Assembly: GCA_030418115.1 (NCBI GenBank)
Contig: JAUHQD010000008.1
Coordinates: 124,001 to 188,000, forward strand
Origin: Alteromonadaceae bacterium BrNp21-10
GTDB lineage: Bacteria > Pseudomonadota > Gammaproteobacteria > Enterobacterales > Alteromonadaceae
Reading direction: 5' to 3'
DNA length: 64,000 nucleotides
Positions 16,685-23,287 of the stretch are shown here, piece after piece; the stretch's first letter is position 1; every line of letters begins with the position of its first letter. A program made the position numbers and the translations under genes. The notes under the pieces were generated by a model. The model ran no database searches and was not told where the DNA came from. It worked only from the letters and a program-made list of their open reading frames with translations.

Positions 16685-17161
16685 ATGAAAGCCAAACTAC
16701 TACTTTTCATTTTCCTATTTTATTCGGTTTGCGTTACCGCCAAACAAGCACCTAACTTTTCCTTAGAAAGTAGTGGTCTACAGGGTCAATTAAGTGAATT
16801 ACAAGGCCAGGTGGTGTATCTGGATTTTTGGGCGTCTTGGTGCAAACCTTGCCGGAAGTCTTTCCCGTGGATGAACACCATGCAGCAACGTTATGCCGCT
16901 AAAGGCCTACAAATTATTACGGTTAATTTAGATCAAGATCCAAAACTAGTGGATCAGTTTTTAAGCAAGGTAAGCAGTAACCTGCCTATTGTGTATGACC
17001 CTCAAGGCAATATTGCAAAAGCTTATCAATTGCTGGGTATGCCAAGCAGTTACTTAATTGATCGTCAAGGCAATATTCGTCAAACCCATCAAGGCTTCTT
17101 TAACAAAAAGACTGCACGCTACGAACAAGAAATTAAATTACTACTCAATGAATTGGAGTAA
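16685..17161 (+). CDS. TlpA-like thioredoxin, exported
   Basis: The 158-residue protein has a signal peptide (LLLFIFLFYSVCVTA) and a thioredoxin fold with active site WASWCKPC (Cys53, Cys56), the cis-proline loop GMPSSYLID, and the TlpA/ResA-type insert PNFSLESSGLQG. Such proteins reduce disulfides in the periplasm. It is the first gene of the group with DUF4266, DUF3570 and ApbE genes, and starts 3 bp before the next gene. The likely client is the cysteine-bearing C-terminus of the DUF4266 lipoprotein, an inference from adjacency. Confidence 0.9.
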   Translation: MKAKLLLFIFLFYSVCVTAKQAPNFSLESSGLQGQLSELQGQVVYLDFWASWCKPCRKSFPWMNTMQQRYAAKGLQIITVNLDQDPKLVDQFLSKVSSNLPIVYDPQGNIAKAYQLLGMPSSYLIDRQGNIRQTHQGFFNKKTARYEQEIKLLLNELE

Positions 17162-17164
17162 GCA

Positions 17165-17401
17165 ATGAGCAAATTGAACAAAACAAGATTAAGCAAAATA
17201 TCCGCCATTATTCTACTAATACAACTTACTGGCTGCGCCAGTTTGGGTGTGCAGCCGTGGGAAAGAGATTTGCTCGCCAAAGATGCAATGGCACTGGATT
17301 CAGAAGGTATCGACTTAGGCCTTGATGATCACATTTATTTCAGTAAAGAAGCAACCAGTGGTGGTCGTGCTTTTGCCGGAGGAGGTTGCGGATGCAACTA
17401 A
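17165..17401 (+). CDS. DUF4266 small lipoprotein ending GGGCGCN
   Basis: The 78-residue protein has a lipoprotein signal with lipobox LTGC (Cys24). After cleavage the mature peptide is only about 55 residues: SLGVQPWERDLLAKDAMA, a helical middle, and the tail EATSGGRAFAGGGCGCN with Cys75 and Cys77 next to the C-terminus. The PWERD-x-LAK and GG-x-GCGCN blocks identify DUF4266. Function is unknown. Closely spaced cysteines at the very end of a tethered peptide suggest metal, haem or cofactor attachment, or thiol exchange with the adjacent thioredoxin. The DUF3570 start lies inside its last codons. Confidence 0.85.
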   Translation: MSKLNKTRLSKISAIILLIQLTGCASLGVQPWERDLLAKDAMALDSEGIDLGLDDHIYFSKEATSGGRAFAGGGCGCN

Positions 17402-18684
17402 CTAAAAAAGGTAATATTAGTGCGGCCCTCGCAGCCGCAACTTGTTCATTACTCGGCTTACAGGCACACGCCGAAGTTGCAGACAATAGTTGGCAAATTG
17501 ATACCGCCTTGTTGTACTACGGTGAAAGCGATCGCGTGCAACTTGCCGAAGCGGTCATCAATGCCAATAAAGACTTTGGCGACGAACATATTTTTAATGG
17601 CAAACTGGTCATTGATACCTTAACCGGTGCTTCTGCCACCGGTGCTGTAGCACAAAATAACGTGCAAACCTTTACAAGACCGTCCGGTAATGGGCAATAT
17701 GATATTGTCGCGGGTGATACGCCCTTAGATGACACTTTCAAAGATACTCGTGTGCAGCTTGATGCGCAGTGGACACAACCCTTGTGGGAAAACGTTCGCG
17801 GTAGTACCGGCGTGCATTTATCTAAAGAGTATGATTATTTATCGCTGGCAGTAAATGGCTCGTTAGCCAAAGATTTTAATCAGAAAAACACCACCTTATC
17901 AGTGGGGTTATCTTACGCCTTTGACAGTATTGATCCCGAAGGTGGTCGCCCTGTCGCGTTGTCAAAAATGGTGCTCAATAACGACCAATTTGCCAGTGAA
18001 GAGGCATATCAACAGGCCTTCGATGCAACGCGTTTACCTGGCTCAGACGATAAAACCACGGCAGATGTGTTGATAGGCTTAACTCAGGTGATTAACCGCC
18101 GCTTGCTGATGCAGTTTAATTACAGTTTCTCGAGTGTGGACGGCTACCAAACCGACCCCTTTAAAATGCTAAGTAATGTTGATCAACAAGGTATCACTCA
18201 GAATTTAGTTTACGAGAGTCGTCCAGACACGCGTACTCGACACAATATCTACTGGCAGAGCAAATATGCTATGGATAATGCCATTGCCGATGTGTCTTAT
18301 CGTTTTTCAACGGATGACTGGAAAATAGATTCTCATACCTTTGATTCTCGTTTGCGCTTTAAGCTAAGCGAGAACACCTATATTCAACCGCATTTTCGTT
18401 ACTACCAACAAAGTGCCGCCGAGTTCTATCGTCCATTCTTGTTGGACGGTGATCCACTGCCACAATACGCCAGTGCCGATTATCGTTTAGGGGAAATGAC
18501 CGCCTACACCTTGGGCTTTAAATACGGTATTGATATGGGTAATGGTGAGGAACTTGCCTTCAGGCTTGAATATTATCAGCAAGATCCGAAAAACAACGGA
18601 TTTGACCAACCTGGTGCCCTGCAGCAATTGGATCTATTCCCCAGTATCAAGGCCGTTATTGCTCAGGTAAGCTATCGTTTTTAA
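17392..18684 (+). CDS. DUF3570 protein with flavinylation-like motif
   Basis: The 430-residue exported protein has a signal peptide (AALAAATCSLLGLQAHA) and a body rich in beta strands ending VIAQVSYRF, consistent with an outer membrane barrel. Near the N-terminus, residues 75-83 read DTLTGASAT. This matches the D-x-x-[ST]-G-A-[ST] pattern that ApbE enzymes modify with FMN in RnfG/NqrC-type proteins. The ApbE gene is 21 bp downstream. I chose ATG 17392 because GGAGGAGG (17378-17385) lies six bases before it; a TTG at 17386 directly abuts that sequence. DUF3570 function is unknown; a flavin-carrying outer membrane redox protein is my inference. Confidence 0.82.
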   Translation: MQLTKKGNISAALAAATCSLLGLQAHAEVADNSWQIDTALLYYGESDRVQLAEAVINANKDFGDEHIFNGKLVIDTLTGASATGAVAQNNVQTFTRPSGNGQYDIVAGDTPLDDTFKDTRVQLDAQWTQPLWENVRGSTGVHLSKEYDYLSLAVNGSLAKDFNQKNTTLSVGLSYAFDSIDPEGGRPVALSKMVLNNDQFASEEAYQQAFDATRLPGSDDKTTADVLIGLTQVINRRLLMQFNYSFSSVDGYQTDPFKMLSNVDQQGITQNLVYESRPDTRTRHNIYWQSKYAMDNAIADVSYRFSTDDWKIDSHTFDSRLRFKLSENTYIQPHFRYYQQSAAEFYRPFLLDGDPLPQYASADYRLGEMTAYTLGFKYGIDMGNGEELAFRLEYYQQDPKNNGFDQPGALQQLDLFPSIKAVIAQVSYRF

Positions 18685-18705
18685 TCAGCATAGTTAACCT
18701 AGTTA

Positions 18706-19605
18706 GTGACATTGAAGCTTGCCTTTACTCTTGAACAGCGTAGTGACCACTTTTGTGGTCACTTTTCTGCTATGGCTAGCCCTTGTGAAATTTTGATTGA
18801 TGGTATGGATAGGCAATTAGCCCACATTATCACCCAAGCTGCTGTCAATGAATGCCAGCGTATCGAACAAAAATACAGTCGCTATTTACCTTCCAATCTC
18901 ATGCAGCGCATTAACACCAGTAATGGCAAGCCAGTGGCAATTGATGACGAAACCTTTCGCCTGCTGTCTTTTGCCGATAGCTGTTATCAACTCAGTGATG
19001 GCTTATTTGACATCAGCTCAGGGGTACTGCGCCAAGCTTGGCGCTTTGATGGTTCGGATAACATTCCAAGCCATGAGCAAATCAGTAAACTACTACCTTT
19101 GATCGGTTGGCCACATATCATTTTTGATCAGCAACACATTACCTTACCTAAAGGCTTTGAGTTGGATTTTGGCGGTATTGGTAAAGAATATGCAGTGGAT
19201 TGTGTTGCCAAAATTTGTCATCAGCTAAACCCTACGCAATCTGTGCTTGTGAATTTTGGTGGTGATATTCAAGTCACTCAGCCCAGAGCCAAACAAGGCT
19301 TTTGGCAAATTGGTATTGAAGATCCCAACAGCCAACAAGATGCGAATAAAGTACTACGCATTGCCTCAGGTGGACTAGCCACCAGCGGCGATGCCAGACG
19401 CTTTTTATTAAAAAATAACAAACGCTACGGTCATATTCTTAATCCCAAAACCGGCTACCCAATTGAAGATGCCCCACGTTCGGTTACCGTCGCTGCTGAG
19501 CATTGTATTCAATCCGGCTTGTTAGCCACATTAGCTTTATTACAAGGTGCTGAGGCTGAAGCCTTTCTTAAGCAGCAAGAAGTAAAATATTGGTGCTACC
19601 GCTAA
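18706..19605 (+). CDS. FAD:protein FMN transferase, ApbE family, divergent
   Basis: ApbE enzymes transfer FMN from FAD onto Ser/Thr of a target protein. The 299-residue product shows FSAMASPCEIL in place of the usual MGT block, EQKYSRYLP, FDISSG, GFELDFGGIGKEYAVD, LVNFGGDI, ASGGLATSGDARR and HILNPKTGYP, so the fold is clear. The C-terminal metal motif, usually A-D-x-x-A-T, instead reads CIQSGLLATLALLQG: the Asp is absent while the Thr remains. No signal peptide is visible, unlike classical periplasmic ApbE. The start is GTG at 18706; TTG at 18712 is an alternative. The DUF3570 protein is the obvious substrate. Confidence 0.88.
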   Translation: MTLKLAFTLEQRSDHFCGHFSAMASPCEILIDGMDRQLAHIITQAAVNECQRIEQKYSRYLPSNLMQRINTSNGKPVAIDDETFRLLSFADSCYQLSDGLFDISSGVLRQAWRFDGSDNIPSHEQISKLLPLIGWPHIIFDQQHITLPKGFELDFGGIGKEYAVDCVAKICHQLNPTQSVLVNFGGDIQVTQPRAKQGFWQIGIEDPNSQQDANKVLRIASGGLATSGDARRFLLKNNKRYGHILNPKTGYPIEDAPRSVTVAAEHCIQSGLLATLALLQGAEAEAFLKQQEVKYWCYR

Positions 19606-19737
19606 ACCTCCTTACGACAAAGTAAGTGATAGCGGCTGTTGATATCACCTAATAATTAAAGCGGTAAAAATTAATTAGACTTCCTCAGGATAAGCAATGT
19701 CGAAGAAAATAGAATTGCCCTAATATTTCAATAGATC

Positions 19738-20211
19738 TTATTTTTGCGGGGTCATTGCGGCATCATATAATAACTGCCACTCATTATCTGGCACCGGCAT
19801 AATCGATAATCTATGGCCCTTTTTCACCAAACCAATTTCTGTTATTTCGAGCATGGTTTTGATGTCTTTTAAGCTTAAGATGCGATCAAATTTTTGTTTG
19901 AATTGAATATCTACCATCATCCAGCGGGGCTTGTCAGGGCTGGCTTTGGGGTCAAAATATTTTGACTCAGGGTTAAACTGACTATGATCGGGATAACTTT
20001 CTTTCACCACTTCAGCGACACCAACAATACCAACGTCTTTGCAACTAGAATGATAGAAAAATACCTGATCGCCTTTTTTAACCTGATCACGCAAATAATT
20101 TCGAGCCTGATAATTACGAATACCATCCCAATGCTCAGTCTGATTCGGCATTGCCGCCAGATCATCAATACTAAAAGCGTCGGGTTCAGATTTAAACAGC
20201 CAGTATTGCAT
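19738..20211 (-). CDS. EVE domain-containing protein
   Basis: The 157-residue protein is a single EVE (PUA-like) domain: YWLFKSEPDAFSIDDL, HWDGIRNYQARNYLRDQV, KKGDQVFFYHSS, GIVGVAEVVKESYPD and the final RLSIMPVP. This is the thymocyte nuclear protein 1 type. EVE domains bind modified bases in DNA or RNA. The gene is isolated from restriction systems here, so a housekeeping role is more likely than defence. It stands alone, 132 bp from the converging ApbE gene, where I see no further feature. Confidence 0.93.
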   Translation of the reverse strand: MQYWLFKSEPDAFSIDDLAAMPNQTEHWDGIRNYQARNYLRDQVKKGDQVFFYHSSCKDVGIVGVAEVVKESYPDHSQFNPESKYFDPKASPDKPRWMMVDIQFKQKFDRILSLKDIKTMLEITEIGLVKKGHRLSIMPVPDNEWQLLYDAAMTPQK

Positions 20212-20299
20212 TGTTATTCCTTATTATCATTGTGATCACAACCATTATAGCGATTGTGATCATGACAACAACACTGGTGTACTCGCTAACAATCAAGAC

Positions 20300-22243
20300 T
20301 CAGTCAGTTGTCTGCAACCAAGTCTCAATTTGCTGACGCAACGCGCTAGCATTCACGACTTTGAAGTTTTGCGGCTGTGCTGGCATTACATTGCGGCCAT
20401 CCTGCGCCACCATTAACCCATCGGGGAAGGCATCACCAAGGAATACAGAAGTAACTTCCAAACCATCGGTTTCAGATACGCCGTCAATGCCATCAATCAC
20501 ATTCATACCAATAGCAAAACTGCCTAAATAACGATTGTGATCATCTAAGGCAAATACCGCGTAATTATTAATGCCCTGACTGGACACCACTAAATAGCGT
20601 TGATCTGCAATACGGTAGATGCCCATCCCTTCGACATCTTCTTGGAATTTCTTATTCACTTCAGCAATTAAACGTGGCTGTTGTTTACTAGGTGCAGCGG
20701 ACACTTTCCATACACCACGAGCTTCTTCACCAAAAAACAATTCGCCACTTTGATCATCAACAACACAACCTTCAGGCTGACTCGCTACCTTAAATTCACG
20801 CACTAATTCAGCGGAGATGTGGCTATTCTGTTTAGCTAACTGATATTGCTGAAAACGGCCATCCGTACCGTTAATGAACACATGATAATTCTGTTGGTGT
20901 TGATATAAACACAAGCCATACACATCGTCTAAATCGGTGGCTAAATCCGCCAACAGGCTAAGTTCGCCACTTTGTTGGTCAATGGCAAACAAACTAATAC
21001 TGTTATGGGTGCGATTACTGGCGGCTGCAATATCAAATACCTTGCCGTTGTATTCAAAGTCATAGCGTACGTCGACATTATTCACACGCCCAACGTTTAG
21101 CTTTTGTAACAGGTTTCCTTGCAAGTCGTATAACATCAATCCTTGTTTTTTGTCAGTGCCTAAAATACGGCTTTGAGCTGGATTATGTGTATTTACCCAA
21201 ACGGCAGGATCATCGGCTGCATCACCAAAACGTTCAACGGCTTGAGTTTCAACCACAGGCATTAACGTAACAACGGCATTGGCTGAAACGGTTGGTTTTT
21301 CGAGATTCAATTCAATCGCTTGAACCGACTGATAATAGCGAGTGTCATCATCATCAAATACACCTAACAATAGTCCATTATCCATAACTAATGCATTGAC
21401 CGATTCGGGTGCCTTTGAACCACTTAATTCAAAGAACTGCGCTGCTTGTGGCTGCTCTGGGTCAATGTGCCAAAAGCCTTGTTGCTCAGGGGCGCTAAGT
21501 AAAAGACTGCTATCAGGCAATACACTCACATAAGTGGCTTCGCCCATCAATTTGCCATTAGGTTTAGCTGCAAATACCAAGTCACGTTGCAATTCGGCTT
21601 CTGCATCGGCGGCATAACGCCATAGACCAATATTAGCCTCCACCAAATACAATGCCCCTTGTTGATCATCCACGGCACAACCTTTAGATTCCGGAGTACC
21701 AATGAATTCACGAATGGCGGTATCTGTTAGTTGTTGAGTGTTGCCATTAACGATTAGGCGTTGCTGCACCATGCCCACACTATCTACCGAAAATAACGAT
21801 AAATGCCCTTCGGGCATGTGATACCAGCACAAGGCTTCAGTTGCCGCGTTACTGGCAGCCAAGGTATTGAGCAATTCAAGTGATTGAGTTTGCCAATTAA
21901 TACCTAAAATTAATGTTCGCGATGATTCGTTTTCTACCGTGGCAATTAGCCCCATGGATTGGCCATTCACTTGAATATTGTCACGCCAATCAATCAATTC
22001 CATGTTGCCCGGATAACGGCTGATAGTCTGCCCTTGGCTATCGGTCAGTAAAATGCCTAATGATTCGCTGGTGAGTAACCAATATTGTTGATCTTGATGG
22101 ATGATCGGCACTGCACTTTTGCCGGCAATGTCGGCATTATTAGCCAATGGCATAAGTGATGTTTGCTTGCCAACTTCGGTGGATGCACAGGCACTCAAAC
22201 TGAGTTGCGCACATGCCAATACAAAAACAAAAAACAGTTTCAC
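20300..22243 (-). CDS. Beta-propeller phytase, two-domain, lipoprotein
   Basis: The 647-residue enzyme hydrolyses phytate (inositol hexakisphosphate) using calcium. Its signal LFFVFVLACAQLSLSAC is a lipobox, so it is membrane-anchored. The C-terminal propeller (about 325-640) carries the catalytic and Ca-binding blocks DAADDPAVWV, SRILGTDKKQGLMLYDLQG, VNNVDVRYDF and EDVEGMGIY. The N-terminal half (35-310) looks like a second, degenerate propeller that lacks the DDPAVW block. Two-domain phytases of this form are known. The start is GTG, right after the upstream stop (TAA-GTG), so it is coupled to the phosphatase gene. A possible Pho box controls the locus. Confidence 0.92.
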   Translation of the reverse strand: MKLFFVFVLACAQLSLSACASTEVGKQTSLMPLANNADIAGKSAVPIIHQDQQYWLLTSESLGILLTDSQGQTISRYPGNMELIDWRDNIQVNGQSMGLIATVENESSRTLILGINWQTQSLELLNTLAASNAATEALCWYHMPEGHLSLFSVDSVGMVQQRLIVNGNTQQLTDTAIREFIGTPESKGCAVDDQQGALYLVEANIGLWRYAADAEAELQRDLVFAAKPNGKLMGEATYVSVLPDSSLLLSAPEQQGFWHIDPEQPQAAQFFELSGSKAPESVNALVMDNGLLLGVFDDDDTRYYQSVQAIELNLEKPTVSANAVVTLMPVVETQAVERFGDAADDPAVWVNTHNPAQSRILGTDKKQGLMLYDLQGNLLQKLNVGRVNNVDVRYDFEYNGKVFDIAAASNRTHNSISLFAIDQQSGELSLLADLATDLDDVYGLCLYQHQQNYHVFINGTDGRFQQYQLAKQNSHISAELVREFKVASQPEGCVVDDQSGELFFGEEARGVWKVSAAPSKQQPRLIAEVNKKFQEDVEGMGIYRIADQRYLVVSSQGINNYAVFALDDHNRYLGSFAIGMNVIDGIDGVSETDGLEVTSVFLGDAFPDGLMVAQDGRNVMPAQPQNFKVVNASALRQQIETWLQTTD

Positions 22244-23215
22244 TTACTGCCCCTTTTTAATCTTATGTTGATAAATGACTTGCCCTTGGGCATTGATGAA
22301 TTGTGTCAATAATTGTTGGTTGCTCACCGACACACTGGCAAAGCCCGCTTCGGCTTTAGCAAACTGAGTAAATTCTCGCTGAGCGACCGTTCTGACCTCT
22401 GAGCCAGCCCCAGATACAAAATGTGCCACTGTGGTGCCTGCTGGCTGATTGTGTTGTAAGTCATGTTCATGACCGGCGTAATAAGCATCTACCGCATATT
22501 GTTCAAATATAGGCTCTAACACCTGACGTATGTCCTTGATTTTGCCAAAACGTTTACCGCTGGAATACAGTGGATGATGACCAATCACAATTTTCCACTT
22601 CGCTTTTGATTCAGCCAATTGCTGTTTGATCCACGCTAACTGTTTAGCGCCATCTTGTTTTTGGGTTTCAGCGTATTTAGCTTCATTGGCATAACCAGGA
22701 TTAAGTGGGCTGGTATCAATAAATAACATCAGAACTTGCTGATCATTTTTTAAGGAGAAGGTCTTGGCATAATAACTCGCAGGCATCACCCAACGTCGGC
22801 TGACATCGCTATAATCAATTTGCGCTTGCCAGTTACCACGATAATCGTGATTGCCTAATATGGCATACCAGTTTTCGAATAAATGCGGGCCGTGATATAT
22901 CTCTTCAAAAGAGGATTGCCAATACGGATCATTCACCGAAGCAACCCCATTGGAATAAAAATTATCACCGGTGGTCACAATAAAATCAGCATCCAACTGC
23001 CACATGGCTATATCCATCGTTTCGGCTACTGGCCGTTGGGCATAATGGCCATTGCGCCCCCAATCCCCCAGCACTAAAAAATGCACACTGTCATCTGCTA
23101 CTTCAAGTCCCTGAATCTGATGTTGTTGATAAAATTGCTCATCATGCACCTCAGCTGCAACAGCAAGCTGGGTGAATACATACATCAACAGTAAGACTGC
23201 AGATTGTTTAAACAT
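22244..23215 (-). CDS. Metallophosphoesterase (acid phosphatase-like), exported
   Basis: The 323-residue protein has a signal peptide (SAVLLLMYVFTQLAVAA) and the full calcineurin-like metal site: VLGDWG, VTTGDNFYSNG, AILGNHDYRG, VIGHHPLYSSG and YAGHEHDLQH. The layout resembles purple/tartrate-resistant acid phosphatases. It would release phosphate from the partly hydrolysed inositol phosphates made by the phytase. I chose the second of two close ATGs, at 23215, because CGGAG lies six bases upstream of it; the first, at 23221, abuts that site. It is between the TonB receptor and phytase genes. Confidence 0.93.
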   Translation of the reverse strand: MFKQSAVLLLMYVFTQLAVAAEVHDEQFYQQHQIQGLEVADDSVHFLVLGDWGRNGHYAQRPVAETMDIAMWQLDADFIVTTGDNFYSNGVASVNDPYWQSSFEEIYHGPHLFENWYAILGNHDYRGNWQAQIDYSDVSRRWVMPASYYAKTFSLKNDQQVLMLFIDTSPLNPGYANEAKYAETQKQDGAKQLAWIKQQLAESKAKWKIVIGHHPLYSSGKRFGKIKDIRQVLEPIFEQYAVDAYYAGHEHDLQHNQPAGTTVAHFVSGAGSEVRTVAQREFTQFAKAEAGFASVSVSNQQLLTQFINAQGQVIYQHKIKKGQ

Positions 23216-23231
23216 AATCATCTCCGAATAG

Positions 23232-23270
23232 AAAAAAAGGTGCCGCAGACATGTTTGTTATGGCGGCACC
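23232..23270 (-). terminator. Intrinsic terminator between the TonB receptor and phosphatase genes
   Basis: On the minus strand GGTGCCGC (complement of 23263-23270) pairs with GCGGCACC (complement of 23239-23246), followed by seven T residues (23232-23238). It lies within the operon, ending about 17 bp before the phosphatase start codon. It should reduce, not abolish, downstream transcription. Confidence 0.85.
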
Positions 23271-23287
23271 AAATGCAATTAATAAGC

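Noticed and set aside
17165-17401. DUF4266 peptide as a RiPP-like modified peptide with a dedicated maturase
   Set aside because: No radical SAM, MNIO (DUF692) or cyclodehydratase gene is in the cluster; ApbE and TlpA are the only candidate modifying partners.
19738-20211. EVE-domain protein as part of a modification-dependent defence system
   Set aside because: No nuclease, methylase or restriction gene lies nearby, and the single-domain form is a common housekeeping protein.
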